Notes: a model not told the origin generated them from the sequence alone. 64,000 nucleotides of DNA from Erythrobacter sp. KY5 (GCF_003264115.1 NZ_CP021912.1:2587001-2651000), one strand, 5' to 3'. Positions 17,464 through 27,012 are shown, numbered from the stretch's first letter. Made by a program: numbers and translations.

Positions 17464-18042
17464 ATGGGAAGCGACAACACCACGAATTCGGGCAAACCCA
17501 AGGGAACCGCCAAGGGACGCCCGCGCAAGGCGGCGAAACCCTATGAGCGGCCGCGTGGGCGCGGGCCAAAGGCGATTGGCGACCTCATGCCCGAAATCGG
17601 GCGCACCGCCTTTCGCCGCTTTGGCTTCGTTCAAAGCTCGGTCGTCACACGCTGGCCTGAGATTGTCGGACCAACACATGCGCGCGTCTGCTCGCCCGAG
17701 GCGATCCGCTTTCCCCCCGGCGAAAAGTCCGAAGGCATCCTGCAACTGGTGGTCACGCCCGCTCATGCTCCGCTGATCCAGCAGGTGCTTCCTGAAATCG
17801 TCGAGCGTGTGAACCGCTTTTTCGGCTACAATGCGGTCGCGCGCGCAAAGATCCGGCAAGGCGCGGTTAAGCCGCCAAATGCTCAAGAGAAACCCAAAGC
17901 GCCGCCGTCGCTCAAGCCGATCCCGATGGAACTGGGAGACAGCCTGCGCGATATTGGCGATCCTGAGCTGCGCACCGTGCTTGAAAGCCTCGCGCGCAGC
18001 CTGGGTGACGGGGACAAGACGAAGAGAGACGACGAGACGTGA
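17464..18042 (+). CDS. DciA-family protein (DUF721, replicative helicase loader-type)
   Basis: About 192 residues. A basic, proline- and arginine-rich N-terminus (residues 10-35) precedes the DUF721 core, with VVTRWPEIVG near residue 60 and a LQLVVTPAHAPLIQQ strand-helix near 95. DciA interacts with and helps load the replicative helicase DnaB in bacteria lacking DnaC. Two starts are possible (17449 or 17464); neither has a good ribosome-binding site, and only about 15-30 bases separate it from the divergent mutY. Its stop overlaps the next gene's GTG. Confidence 0.88.
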   Translation: MGSDNTTNSGKPKGTAKGRPRKAAKPYERPRGRGPKAIGDLMPEIGRTAFRRFGFVQSSVVTRWPEIVGPTHARVCSPEAIRFPPGEKSEGILQLVVTPAHAPLIQQVLPEIVERVNRFFGYNAVARAKIRQGAVKPPNAQEKPKAPPSLKPIPMELGDSLRDIGDPELRTVLESLARSLGDGDKTKRDDET

Positions 18043-18800
18043 GTAGAACCACTTTGGCTGGCGTTGCAGCGGCCACCTTGCTTGCCCTGCCCGCAGGTGC
18101 GCAGCAGGCCCCGCTTTCGCAGGACAACCAGCTTTCCAACCCGAACAGCGCCTTTGTCGGCGACGGTCGCCGCGCGGCCTGGCATGCCGAGATCGAAAGG
18201 ACCGAGCGCGGCTTTCGCATCGGCAATCCCAATGCCGAGGCAAGCCTGATCGAATTCATCAGCTACACCTGCGGCCACTGCGCGACCTTTGCGAAGGAAG
18301 GCGAAGGCGCGCTTGACCTGACCGTGCTTGCGCCGGGGCACATGAACCTCGAAATTCGCCCGGTGATCCGCAATGCAATCGACCTCACCGTCTCGCTGCT
18401 GGTCCAATGCGGCGACGTGTCGGGCATGAAGGATCGCCACCGCATGTTTCTCACCCGTCAGGACAGCTGGATGGCGAAGGCGCGGCAGGCTCCGCAATCG
18501 CAGATGCAAAGCTGGGCGCGCGGCGACAGGACATCGCGCGCCAGCATGGCGAGCGCGCTCGATTTCGATGACATGCTGGCGAACACCGGGATGAGCCGCG
18601 TCGAGATAAGCGCATGCCTTGCCGATGATGAAGCCGCTCTTGCGCTCATCCGAAACGGCGATGCCGACCGCGAGGAATTCGCTGTGCCCGGTACGCCGAG
18701 CTTCGCGCTCGATGGCGAGCTTTTGGACGAGGTTCACTCTTGGGATGCGCTTTACCCGGTATTGAGCGACCATTTCCGTCCCGGAAACGCACAGGATTGA
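18039..18800 (+). CDS. Periplasmic DsbA-family thiol protein, copy 1
   Basis: 253 residues starting at a GTG that overlaps the dciA stop (GTGA). A signal peptide ends around AGAQQ. The thioredoxin-fold domain has the active-site FISYTCGHCATF (CGHC) near residue 75 and the cis-proline GTPSFALDG near 220. It resembles DsbA/DsbG-type periplasmic oxidoreductases, with a helical insert between. A second, related gene follows 123 bases downstream. Together they probably handle disulphide formation in exported proteins. Confidence 0.88.
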   Translation: MSRTTLAGVAAATLLALPAGAQQAPLSQDNQLSNPNSAFVGDGRRAAWHAEIERTERGFRIGNPNAEASLIEFISYTCGHCATFAKEGEGALDLTVLAPGHMNLEIRPVIRNAIDLTVSLLVQCGDVSGMKDRHRMFLTRQDSWMAKARQAPQSQMQSWARGDRTSRASMASALDFDDMLANTGMSRVEISACLADDEAALALIRNGDADREEFAVPGTPSFALDGELLDEVHSWDALYPVLSDHFRPGNAQD

Positions 18801-18923
18801 TCAATTCCGGCGTCTAATTCACAGTTTCGGCGCATTTTTGCACAAGCCCTTCCCCCGACGCGCTTGGGCTCTACAAAGCCATGCGTATAGTCTTTCCCTT
18901 CGATTCCGAGGATACGTCCGACC

Positions 18924-19670
18924 ATGATTACGATCCGCACTTCCCTGAAGCTTGCCATGGCAGCTCCGCTCGCTCTCGCTGTTGCCGCGTGTGGCGGCGA
19001 TGCCGGTGATGAACTGGCTGGCGACGTGATTGAGCCGATTGCCGCGCCTGCTGGCACCAACTGGACCGAAACGGTCACGGTGAGCGAGGAAGACGGCTAT
19101 ATCCTCGGCAATCCGGATGCGCCGATCAAGCTGGTCGAATATGCATCGCACACCTGCGGTGGCTGCGCCCAGTTCTCGGCCACTGCCAAGCCTTCGATCG
19201 AGGAGTATGTCGCGACCGGCGTGGTCAGCTTCGAACAGCGCAACCTCGTGCGCGACCCCATCGACCTCACTATCGCGACGCTCGTTCGCTGCGGCGCGGA
19301 TGACAACGTGCAGACGCTGTCGGACATGGCGTGGGCAGAGCTTCCGACGTTCTTCAACAACGTCAACAACAACAACGCCGCCTACCAGGCCGCAGGCAAC
19401 GCACCGCCCGAACAGCGCTTCATCGGCATCGCGCAGGCAGCCGGCCTCGTCGACTTTTTCGCCGCGCGTGGAATCTCCGCCGACCAGCAACGCGAATGCC
19501 TCTCGAATGTCAGCACGATCGAAAGCATCGCCAACAATTCGTCCCAGCAGGCCGAGGAGCTTGGCATCAACTCGACGCCGACCTTCCTCCTGAACGGTCG
19601 CAAGCTCGACGTGATCGGCTGGGGCGAGCTTGAGCCGCTGATCCAGCGCGCCGGTGCGCGGCAGGAATAA
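18924..19670 (+). CDS. DsbA-family thiol lipoprotein, copy 2
   Basis: 248 residues. Lipobox VAAC (Cys around residue 23) predicts a membrane-anchored lipoprotein. After an acidic linker the thioredoxin fold carries YASHTCGGCAQF, a CGGC active site instead of the CGHC of its neighbour, and the cis-proline STPTFLLNG near 218. Around DLTIATLVRCG there is an additional cysteine shared in position with copy 1 (LVQCG). The tandem arrangement suggests an old duplication followed by changes of active site and of localisation. It ends 22 bases before smc. Confidence 0.88.
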   Translation: MITIRTSLKLAMAAPLALAVAACGGDAGDELAGDVIEPIAAPAGTNWTETVTVSEEDGYILGNPDAPIKLVEYASHTCGGCAQFSATAKPSIEEYVATGVVSFEQRNLVRDPIDLTIATLVRCGADDNVQTLSDMAWAELPTFFNNVNNNNAAYQAAGNAPPEQRFIGIAQAAGLVDFFAARGISADQQRECLSNVSTIESIANNSSQQAEELGINSTPTFLLNGRKLDVIGWGELEPLIQRAGARQE

Positions 19671-19692
19671 GCGGGGCTAACCAGACACGAAT

Positions 19693-22600
19693 ATGCAGAT
19701 CAGCCGGCTCAAACTCTCTGGTTTCAAGAGCTTTGTAGAGCCGGCCGAACTGCGCATCGAACCGGGCCTGACCGGGGTCGTCGGCCCCAATGGCTGCGGC
19801 AAGTCCAACTTGCTCGAAGCGATCCGCTGGGTCATGGGCGAAAACTCGCCCAAATCGATGCGCTCTGGCGGGATGGAAGACGTGATCTTCGCAGGGACGT
19901 CGACCCGCCCTGCCCGCGCGTTTGCCGAAGTCGTCCTGCATGCCAGCGACGAACATGACGAAGAACTCGTCGTTACTCGTCGCATCGAGCGGGGCGCCGG
20001 TTCCGCGTATCGCGTGAACGGTCGCGATGTTCGTGCAAAGGACGTCGCGCTTACCTTCGCAGACGCCGCGACAGGCGCGCACAGCCCGGCGCTCGTATCG
20101 CAGGGTAAGATCGCGCAGGTCATCGCCGCCAAGCCGGCAGAACGTCGCATGATGCTCGAAGAGGCTGCCGGGATCGCCGGGCTTCACGTGCGCCGCAAGG
20201 ATGCCGAGAGCAAGCTGCGCTCGACCGAAAAGAACCTCGAGCGGCTCGAAGACCTGATGGCGGGTCTCGATTCGCAGATGGCTTCGCTCAAGCGTCAGGC
20301 GAAGCAGGCGGAGCGCTATACCAAGCTCACCGAACAGATCAGCCATGCAGAGGCGCGGCTGGTGTTCGCCCGCTGGCGCGATGCAGCAGCGTCGGCCAAG
20401 GAAGCGCGCACGGCTGCACAAGCATCGGAAGCCAAGGTCGCCGATGCCAACCGCCTTACCGCCGAGGCGCAAAGGCAACAGGCCGAGGCTGCCGCGAAAC
20501 TCGCCGAAGCGCGCGACGAGCTTGCCGACCGCCGCGACGATGCGAGCGCGCACGGCCATCGCATGGCGGCGCTATCGGAAAAGCTGGAGGCAGCCGAGAC
20601 GCGCCTTGCGGACCTCGAACGCCAGCGCTCGCGGCTTGAAGAAGACCGCGTGGCCGCCGACCGCCTGACCAACGACGCGGCAGAAGCTCTCAAGAAGCTG
20701 GAGCGCGACCTCGAAGCCTCGCGAAACCGTGTCGCCGAAGCCGAAGCGGAACGCCCGGCGCTTGCCGACAAGTCTGAAAAGACCGAGCGCGCCAGCCGGA
20801 CCGCCGAACTCGATCTTGCCAAGGCGACGGCCGATCATGCCGGTGTCGAGGCCGAGTGGCGCGTCGCCGAAGCCGCGATCGAACAGGCGCAAACGCGGCT
20901 CTCCAGGCTTGAGCGCGAAGGTGAACGCATTGCCGCCACCCGTGCGGAATTGTCGAACGGGGAAGACCCGGAAGTGGCCGTGACCGAAGCGCGCGATGCC
21001 GTTGACGACGCGGCAAGCGAAGTCGCCCGGCTGCGCACCCGGCTCGAAGAAGAGCAGGCGCGTAAAGGCGATCTTCAGACTGCGCGTGACGAGGCGTCCG
21101 CAGCGCTTTCAACCGCGCGCGCCGAACTCGCCGGGATCGCACGCGAATACACCGCGCTGGCCCGCGACCGCGATGCACGCGCCAAGCGCGAAGCCGGCCG
21201 CAAGGGCCTTCCTGCCGCGCTCGACAAGGTGGCGGTCGAAAAGGGCTACGAACGCGCCATCGCCGCCGTGCTTGGCCGCGATGCGAAGTCGCCGATTGGC
21301 GCTGCTCCCGATGGCGAGGACGGACGGTTCTGGACCGGCAGCAGCGCACCTTCGCAGGTGGCCGACAGTCTCCTATCCCGCGTTCGTGAATGCCCCGAGG
21401 AATTGCGCGCACGTCTTGCGCTTGTTCACGTGGCCGAAGCCGACGATGGCCGTGTGCTGGGCCCCGGCGAATGGCTGGTCACGAAGGGCGGGCATTTGCG
21501 GCGGTGGGACGGCTTTGTCGCGCGCGGCGAAGGTTCAGCTGAAGCGGCGCGGCTCGAAGCGGCCAACCGGCTTGCCGAACTCGAACTGCAACTTCCCGAT
21601 TTGCGCGGAGCGGCAGAACTCGCGCAGGCGAATGAAACCACCGCTCGCGAGGAATTGTCGGCCTTGCAAACCTCGCTTGTCGCTCAGGAACGCGAGGTTG
21701 CAGGCGCAATCGAAGCCGAACGCGCGGCGCTGCGTCGCCTCGATTCTGCTGAGGCGGCAAAGGAGCGCGTTGCTGCAAGACTTGAAGAACTGGCCGCTTC
21801 GGCAAGCGACCTGGACGAGCAACTGAGGGGCGCACAAGACGAGCTCAAGGCCGCGCAGGATGCACGCGCTGCCCTGCCCCCGCCCGATGCTGGCCGTGCC
21901 GCGCTTGATGCTGCGCGGGCCCGGCATGAAGCTGCAAAGACCGCGGTGCAGGCAGCGCTCGCCGAACTCGCCGCCCACGATCAGGGTCTCGCCGTCTCGC
22001 GCGAACGCTTCGCCGCGCAGCAGGCAGACCAGTCGAGCTGGAAGGCACGATCTGGGGAGGCCGCATCGCGCGTTGCCGAAGCCGGGCGCAGGCTCGAAGA
22101 GATCGAAGAAGAACGCGCGGTGATTGCCGCCAAGCCAGCCGCCCTGATGCGCGAAATCGAGCAAGGCGATCAGGTCCGCGCGCGCCTGACCAAGGAACTT
22201 GAAGAAGCGCAATCGGTCATGGATGCATGCCAGGACGCCTGCCGCACCATCGAACGCGCGCTCGCCGAAGCGCAGGAAGCGCTCGCCGTTGCACGCGAAG
22301 ATCGCGCCACTCTGGTCGCCCGCGCCGAAAACGAAGAGGCCCGCCGCAGCGAAATGGCGCGCGTATCGGGCGAGCGGTTCCAATGCCCGCCCCCGCTGCT
22401 CGCCGAACGGTTCGAATTCGACGAAGCAGATGTGAAGCCTGCGAGCGTCGAATCGGAAGAGATGGACCGCCTCACCGCCAGCCGTGAGCGTATTGGGCCC
22501 GTCAACCTCGTTGCCGCCGATGAGCTCGCAAGGATCGAGGAAGAGCACGGCGCAAACGCGAGCGAGCAGGCCGAACTGACCGAGGCGGTCGCGCGGCTGC

Positions 22601-23115
22601 GCGCCTCGATCGGCAATCTCAACCGCGAGGGCCGCGAACGCCTGCGCGCGGCATTCGAAGAGGTCGACGGACATTTCCGCGTGCTCTTCACCCGGTTGTT
22701 TCAGGGCGGTCAGGCGCATCTCGCGCTTGTCGATAGCGACGATCCTCTGGAAGCCGGCCTCGAAATCTATGCGCAGCCACCGGGCAAACGCCTGCAATCG
22801 CTGTCGCTGCTGTCTGGCGGTGAGCAGGCGCTGACCGCGACCGCGCTTATCTTTGCGCTGTTCCTGACCAATCCGGCACCGATCTGCGTGTTGGACGAGG
22901 TCGATGCGCCGCTCGACGATGCCAATGTCGAACGGTTCTGCGACCTGCTTGATTCGATGGTTCGCACGACCAAGACGCGCTACCTCATTGTCACCCACAA
23001 CGCGGTTACAATGAGCCGGATGCACCGATTGTTCGGCGTGACGATGGCTGAAAAAGGGGTGTCGCGACTGGTCAGCGTCGATCTGGGCGAAGCGGCGCTG
23101 ATGGCGGCTGAATAA
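19693..23115 (+). CDS. smc: Chromosome segregation protein SMC
   Basis: 1140 residues, typical SMC size. Walker A GPNGCGKSN lies at residues 31-39. Long alanine/glutamate/arginine-rich coiled coils flank a glycine-rich hinge around 480-600. The C-terminal head holds the signature LSGGEQALTA and Walker B CVLDEVDAPLDDAN. SMC dimers with ScpA/ScpB organise and separate chromosomes. The start ATG at 19693 leads directly into MQISRLKLSGFKSF, the standard SMC N-terminus. It follows dciA and the two thiol-protein genes on the same strand. Confidence 0.97.
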   Translation: MQISRLKLSGFKSFVEPAELRIEPGLTGVVGPNGCGKSNLLEAIRWVMGENSPKSMRSGGMEDVIFAGTSTRPARAFAEVVLHASDEHDEELVVTRRIERGAGSAYRVNGRDVRAKDVALTFADAATGAHSPALVSQGKIAQVIAAKPAERRMMLEEAAGIAGLHVRRKDAESKLRSTEKNLERLEDLMAGLDSQMASLKRQAKQAERYTKLTEQISHAEARLVFARWRDAAASAKEARTAAQASEAKVADANRLTAEAQRQQAEAAAKLAEARDELADRRDDASAHGHRMAALSEKLEAAETRLADLERQRSRLEEDRVAADRLTNDAAEALKKLERDLEASRNRVAEAEAERPALADKSEKTERASRTAELDLAKATADHAGVEAEWRVAEAAIEQAQTRLSRLEREGERIAATRAELSNGEDPEVAVTEARDAVDDAASEVARLRTRLEEEQARKGDLQTARDEASAALSTARAELAGIAREYTALARDRDARAKREAGRKGLPAALDKVAVEKGYERAIAAVLGRDAKSPIGAAPDGEDGRFWTGSSAPSQVADSLLSRVRECPEELRARLALVHVAEADDGRVLGPGEWLVTKGGHLRRWDGFVARGEGSAEAARLEAANRLAELELQLPDLRGAAELAQANETTAREELSALQTSLVAQEREVAGAIEAERAALRRLDSAEAAKERVAARLEELAASASDLDEQLRGAQDELKAAQDARAALPPPDAGRAALDAARARHEAAKTAVQAALAELAAHDQGLAVSRERFAAQQADQSSWKARSGEAASRVAEAGRRLEEIEEERAVIAAKPAALMREIEQGDQVRARLTKELEEAQSVMDACQDACRTIERALAEAQEALAVAREDRATLVARAENEEARRSEMARVSGERFQCPPPLLAERFEFDEADVKPASVESEEMDRLTASRERIGPVNLVAADELARIEEEHGANASEQAELTEAVARLRASIGNLNREGRERLRAAFEEVDGHFRVLFTRLFQGGQAHLALVDSDDPLEAGLEIYAQPPGKRLQSLSLLSGGEQALTATALIFALFLTNPAPICVLDEVDAPLDDANVERFCDLLDSMVRTTKTRYLIVTHNAVTMSRMHRLFGVTMAEKGVSRLVSVDLGEAALMAAE

Positions 23116-23136
23116 GCGCCGCAACTCTTTCGAAAA

Positions 23137-23589
23137 TCAGGCCTCGATCGCCTTTGCCAATCGGTTGCGCAGCACCTTTAGCTGAGCGATCGTTTCCTCG
23201 ACAGCGGGCGTGAGCACCTGCTGGGGCGAAACGCTCATGCTGATCGGTTCGCCCACCTCGTCACCGTCGGCGCGCCTGTCGCCCATGCGCCGGTCCTCGC
23301 CCCTGCGGCGATCAGCGCCCGATTCCTTCGGCCCTCCGCCTGAGCGAAGCACCGCTTCGGCTCCCTTGAGCGTGTAGCCTTCTTCATTGATGAGCCGGTC
23401 GATCGCCTCGACCATTTCGACATCGCTGGACCTGTAATATCGTCGGCCACCGCTGCGCTTCATCGGTTTGAGGAGTGCGAATTGCTGCTCCCAATAGCGC
23501 AGGACATGCGGCTTGATGCCGAGCGCCTCGCTGACCTCACCGATCGTGCGAAGCGCGGATTCGTCCTTGCCGTCTTTGAAATCGACCAT
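23137..23589 (-). CDS. MerR-family transcriptional regulator
   Basis: About 150 residues from the ATG at 23589 (MVDFKDGKDE); a TTG at 23601 is the other in-frame option. The winged helix is clear: IGEVSEALGIKPHVLRYWEQ near 15-34 and a tyrosine-rich RRYYRSSDVEMVEAIDRLI segment. The middle is very arginine- and aspartate-rich, and the C-terminus ends in a short helix. The short effector part lacks metal-binding cysteines. This gene customarily follows ihfA in Alphaproteobacteria; its targets are unknown. It starts 15 bases after the ihfA stop and is probably co-transcribed. Confidence 0.9.
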   Translation of the reverse strand: MVDFKDGKDESALRTIGEVSEALGIKPHVLRYWEQQFALLKPMKRSGGRRYYRSSDVEMVEAIDRLINEEGYTLKGAEAVLRSGGGPKESGADRRRGEDRRMGDRRADGDEVGEPISMSVSPQQVLTPAVEETIAQLKVLRNRLAKAIEA

Positions 23590-23604
23590 CGCGCCAATCA
23601 ACCG

Positions 23605-23904
23605 TTAGGAAGCGGTTGCGATCTGCTCCTTGAGCAGTTGGCTTGCGCGGAAGGTCAGCACGCGGCGCGGGGTGATCGGGACCTCGATACCGGTCTTGGG
23701 ATTGCGACCAACGCGTTCGTTCTTGTCGCGAAGAACGAAGCTGCCAAATCCGGAAATCTTCACATTCTCGCCCTTGGCCAGCGCGTCTGACATCTTGGTC
23801 AGGATCGCTTCCACCAGATCGAGGGATTCTGCTCGACTGAGGCCCATCTTGCGATTGATTGTCTCGGCCAGATCGGCCCGGGTCAAAGTGCCCACTGAAC
23901 GCAT
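23605..23904 (-). CDS. ihfA: Integration host factor subunit alpha
   Basis: 99 residues of the HU/IHF family. [21 protein letters not shown] contains the G-F-G-S-F core and the R-x-x-R-N-P-K-T-G beta-arm with the intercalating proline region. The N-terminal [21 protein letters not shown] helix is typical of IhfA. With IhfB it bends DNA at specific sites to help recombination, replication and transcription. It belongs to the rpmF-plsX-fabH-ihfA-merR string but has a 137-base upstream gap containing its own likely promoter and a pair of TTGCGCAA palindromes. Confidence 0.95.
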   Translation of the reverse strand: MRSVGTLTRADLAETINRKMGLSRAESLDLVEAILTKMSDALAKGENVKISGFGSFVLRDKNERVGRNPKTGIEVPITPRRVLTFRASQLLKEQIATAS

Positions 23905-23969
23905 ATTGTTCCTCTCCCTAAAGAGAACACGACCCCTGATAGTTTAACAATTGTATGGAAAAACGGGAT

Positions 23970-24000
23970 ATTGCGCAACCGCACTCCAGAAATTGCGCAA
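23970..24000. promoter_or_regulatory. Twin TTGCGCAA palindromes upstream of ihfA
   Basis: TTGCGCAA, an 8-bp perfect palindrome, occurs at 23971-23978 and again at 23993-24000, each preceded by A; the starts are 22 bases apart, about two helical turns. Both lie in the gap between fabH and ihfA, about 70-95 bases before the ihfA start. The spacing on one face of DNA suits a dimeric regulator, but no known operator was matched. Confidence 0.35.
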
Positions 24001-24041
24001 AGTTTTGCCCTGAAGGCTGGGTGCAGTCGCCTGTGTCGCGG

Positions 24042-25019
24042 TTACATCCGCACGAGACTTGCGCCCCAGGTGAAGCCGCCGCCCATCGCTTCGAACATGA
24101 CCAGATCGCCTGCTTTGATGCGCCCGTCCTTGCGCGCCACATCGAAGGCTAACGGGACCGATGCAGCCGATGTGTTGGCGTGTTTGTCGACCGTCACCAC
24201 GACCTTTTCGGCCGGGATGCCAAGCTTTTTCGCGGTCGCATCAAGGATGCGCTTGTTCGCCTGGTGCGGGACGATCCAGTCGATCTCGGATGCAGAAACG
24301 TTCGCATCTTCAATGACTTCCTTAAGCACGCTGGAAAGGTTCACAACCGCGTGGCGGAAGACTTCAGGGCCCTTCATGCGAAGATGGCCCACGGTCTGGG
24401 TGCTCGACGGACCGCCATCGACGTAGAGCAGATCGTGCTGCGCCCCATCGGCGTGAAGCCTGCTGGCGAGAACGCCTGGACCGCCCGATTTTGCCGGGTT
24501 CGTTGCGTCAGGCGCTTCGAGCACGACCGCGCCTGCGCCGTCTCCGAACAGGACACAAGTGGTGCGGTCTTCCCAATCGAGAATTCTGCTGAAAGTTTCG
24601 GCGCCTATGACCAATGCACGGCTTGCCGACCCCGTCGCAAGCAGCGAATCGGCTGTGGTCAAAGCGTAGAGAAAGCCCGAACACACCGCGCCTACATCGA
24701 AGGCAGGACCGTTCTTGCAGCCGAGCGCGTGCTGCACTTTCGTTGCGGTGGCCGGGAATGTGTTGTCAGGCGTCGCGGTGGCAAGCACGATGAGGTCGAT
24801 ATCGCCCGCCTCAAGCCCCGCATCGGCAAGCGCGGCGCGCGCCGCAGCGGTAGCGAGCGTGGCCGTCGTCTCACCATCGCCGGCAATGTGGCGCTGGCGT
24901 ATGCCGGTGCGCTCGACAATCCATTCGTCCGAAGTGTCCACCCGTGTGGCCAGTTCGGCATTGGTGACGATGCGCTGCGGCAGCGCGGAGCCCGATCCCA
25001 CAATTCTGGAGCCAGTCAC
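24042..25019 (-). CDS. fabH: Beta-ketoacyl-ACP synthase III (FabH)
   Basis: 325 residues. The Cys-His-Asn triad is in place: Cys113 in [10 protein letters not shown], His252 in PHQANKRI and Asn282 in ANTSAAS. The [10 protein letters not shown] glycine loop is also present. FabH condenses acetyl-CoA with malonyl-ACP to start fatty acid synthesis. Its ATG overlaps the plsX stop by four bases (ATGA), so it is translationally coupled to plsX, which links acyl-phosphate phospholipid synthesis to chain initiation. Confidence 0.97.
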   Translation of the reverse strand: MTGSRIVGSGSALPQRIVTNAELATRVDTSDEWIVERTGIRQRHIAGDGETTATLATAAARAALADAGLEAGDIDLIVLATATPDNTFPATATKVQHALGCKNGPAFDVGAVCSGFLYALTTADSLLATGSASRALVIGAETFSRILDWEDRTTCVLFGDGAGAVVLEAPDATNPAKSGGPGVLASRLHADGAQHDLLYVDGGPSSTQTVGHLRMKGPEVFRHAVVNLSSVLKEVIEDANVSASEIDWIVPHQANKRILDATAKKLGIPAEKVVVTVDKHANTSAASVPLAFDVARKDGRIKAGDLVMFEAMGGGFTWGASLVRM

Positions 25020-26116
25020 GCCGCGGCTCCGCTTTCCTCAGGAGGGCCGGACGAGGCACCATTGCCGTTCTTGCGAAGCGCATCCTCACCCAGCTCGGCG
25101 AGGTCGTGCGCGATGCGCTGGGTCAGCTTGTTCTCAAGCAGGCGAGCAGCGACCGTGACTGCGTTTGCCACGCCCTTGGCGTTGGCGCTGCCGTGACTTT
25201 TGACGACCACGCCATTGAGGCCGAGAAAGACCGCGCCATTGTGGTTGTTGGGATCAAGATGATGGCGAAGAAGCTCGGTCGCGGGTCGCGAGACGAGAAA
25301 CCCGATCTTCGAACGAAGCGACGAGGTGAAGGCCTGGCGCAGCAGATCGGTGACAAACCGCGCGGACCCTTCGATCGCTTTCAGGGCGATATTGCCGGAG
25401 AAACCGTCGGTTACGACGACATGCGTCTCTCCGCGGTTGATCTTGTCGCTTTCGACAAATCCGGCGAAATCCAGCGCCAGGCTCGAATTTCCGTTGGCGG
25501 TTGCCTCGGTCAGCCGCGCGGCTGCATCGCGCAGGGCGTCTGTGCCCTTGATTTCTTCAGTGCCGATATTGAGCAGGCGAACGCTCGGTTTCTCGAACCC
25601 GTTGACGATGCGCGAATATGCCGCACCCATCACCGCGAATTGCACAAGGTTGCGCGCGTCGGCTTCGGTGTTTGCGCCAAGATCGAGCATGACGACATCG
25701 TGCGTTTCGAGCGTCGGCAAAAGGGCAGCGAGGGCCGGACGATCAATGCCGGGAAGCGTGCGCAGCGCGATCTTGCTCATCGCCATCAGCGCGCCGGTGT
25801 TGCCAGCACTGACCGCAGCGCCCGCGCGGCCATCTTTCACCGCGTTCACGGCGAGGCCCATGCTGGTGGTCTTGGCACGGCGGATAGCGCGCGAGGGCAG
25901 TTCGTCGCCGCTGATCACGTCATCGCAATGGAGGATCTCGCTGGCGCCTGCCATGCCGGGATGCGTATCGAGCGCACGTTCAATGCGCTGCTGGTCGCCG
26001 ACCAGCAGAAACTTGAAATCGTCATAATCGCGACGTGCAAGCGCAGCGCCTTCGACCATGACGCGCACGCCTTCATCGCCGCCCATCGCATCAACAGCGA
26101 TACGCGGGAGAGTCAT
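25016..26116 (-). CDS. plsX: Phosphate acyltransferase PlsX
   Basis: 366 residues. [16 protein letters not shown] is the hallmark PlsX N-terminus, and [17 protein letters not shown] is the second conserved block. PlsX makes acyl-phosphate from acyl-ACP for PlsY. The C-terminal ~35 residues (asparagine-, serine- and proline-rich) extend past the conserved domain. It follows rpmF after 26 bases and overlaps fabH, the classic rpmF-plsX-fabH arrangement. Confidence 0.97.
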   Translation of the reverse strand: MTLPRIAVDAMGGDEGVRVMVEGAALARRDYDDFKFLLVGDQQRIERALDTHPGMAGASEILHCDDVISGDELPSRAIRRAKTTSMGLAVNAVKDGRAGAAVSAGNTGALMAMSKIALRTLPGIDRPALAALLPTLETHDVVMLDLGANTEADARNLVQFAVMGAAYSRIVNGFEKPSVRLLNIGTEEIKGTDALRDAAARLTEATANGNSSLALDFAGFVESDKINRGETHVVVTDGFSGNIALKAIEGSARFVTDLLRQAFTSSLRSKIGFLVSRPATELLRHHLDPNNHNGAVFLGLNGVVVKSHGSANAKGVANAVTVAARLLENKLTQRIAHDLAELGEDALRKNGNGASSGPPEESGAAA

Positions 26117-26142
26117 GCGCCTGGTCCTTCTATAATGACGGC

Positions 26143-26325
26143 TTAGATGCCCTTGGGCACCATCACTTCACGGCCGTTGTAAAAACCGCATGCCGAGCAC
26201 ACGTGGTGCGGACGCTTGAGTTCGCCGCAGTTGGAGCATTCCTGGAATGCTTCGACCTTGAGCGAATCGTGAGCGCGGCGATTGCCACGACGATGCGGGG
26301 ATACTTTTCTCTTGGGGACTGCCAT
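26143..26325 (-). CDS. rpmF: 50S ribosomal protein L32
   Basis: 60 residues beginning [17 protein letters not shown]. The zinc ribbon is intact with Cys30, Cys33, Cys43 and Cys46 (C-S-N-C and C-S-A-C), so this is the zinc-binding C+ form. A GAGGAAG sequence lies about 14 bases upstream. It leads the plsX-fabH string, and its 5' leader contains a chain of small hairpins (26359-26490). Confidence 0.97.
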   Translation of the reverse strand: MAVPKRKVSPHRRGNRRAHDSLKVEAFQECSNCGELKRPHHVCSACGFYNGREVMVPKGI

Positions 26326-26358
26326 GGCTAAGCCACTTCCTCAAATAATGCGTTGTTT

Positions 26359-26490
26359 GCGCCTGTTCGGGCGCAGCGTGTTTCGTAATATGCCCAGAGG
26401 GCGTGTCGGTAATGCCCTGGGGGCGTGTTGTCGTTGCCCTTAGGGCAAGGCCGCGATGCGCACAAGGCATATACCCTGAAGGTATATGTC
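26359..26490 (-). repeat. Chain of five small inverted repeats in the rpmF leader
   Basis: Five hairpin-forming palindromes follow each other within ~130 bases before rpmF: TGCGCC/GGCGCA arms at 26358-26375; GCCCAGAGGGC at 26392-26402; GCCCTGGGGGC at 26414-26424; TTGCCCTTAGGGCAA at 26434-26448; and CATATACC/GGTATATG at 26468-26488. On the rpmF strand the middle ones form an imperfect tandem repeat of about 22 bases with ACGCCC-N3-GGGCAT cores. They could be a leader RNA structure, repeated operators or a small repeat element; I see no known ribosomal leader motif. Confidence 0.5.
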
Positions 26491-26616
26491 CCATGCGGTT
26501 GCGTCCGAGCCGGTCTGGCGGGAAGGCGCGCGATATAACGCAAAACTCAAAGGTTGCAAGCCATCAGCGCGGCGGCCAAGCAGTGCACCTGAAAATAACT
26601 GTGAGGGGATCGTTCG

Positions 26617-27012
26617 ATGGCACTGCTTCCTGTGACGCTGGCCGCGGCTGCGGCGGCGGCAATTCTCAATGTCTGGCTGATGCTGCGGATCGGCGCGGTG
26701 CGCAACGCCGAGAAGGTGTATATCGGCGATGAGGATTGCGAACCGCTGATCCGCCGGATGCGCGCACAGGCCAATTTCGTCGAGAGCACGCCCTTCGTGC
26801 TCGCCCTGATTCTCGTGATCGAACTGTCGGGGAATGGTCAGGCGTGGCTGCAATATGTCGCGGCGCTCTATTTCATCGCCCGCATCGCGCACGCTTTTGG
26901 CATGGATGGCGGCGCGTTCAAGATAGGCCGCGTGATCGGAACGATCGCCACTCTTCTGACCTTGCTGGGACTTGCTGTTGTGGCTGCGCTGATCGCGGCG
27001 CGGGTGCTTTGA
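26617..27012 (+). CDS. MAPEG-family membrane protein
   Basis: 131 residues with four hydrophobic helices (about 2-24, 50-68, 72-92, 105-128). The signature between helices 1 and 2, AVRNAEKVYIGDEDCEPLIR followed by R-x-x-A-Q-A-N-F-V-E, marks the MAPEG family (microsomal glutathione transferase-like). Function in bacteria is mostly unknown; the E-x-x-P equivalent is present as FVESTPF. A GAGGGG site lies eight bases before the ATG. The 112 bases after the stop (27013-27124) contain no supported gene. Confidence 0.87.
   Translation: MALLPVTLAAAAAAAILNVWLMLRIGAVRNAEKVYIGDEDCEPLIRRMRAQANFVESTPFVLALILVIELSGNGQAWLQYVAALYFIARIAHAFGMDGGAFKIGRVIGTIATLLTLLGLAVVAALIAARVL

Noticed and set aside
21535..23124. 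529-residue open frame antisense to smc
   Set aside because: The translation is rich in Arg/Gly/Phe with no family, while smc on the other strand has all its motifs.
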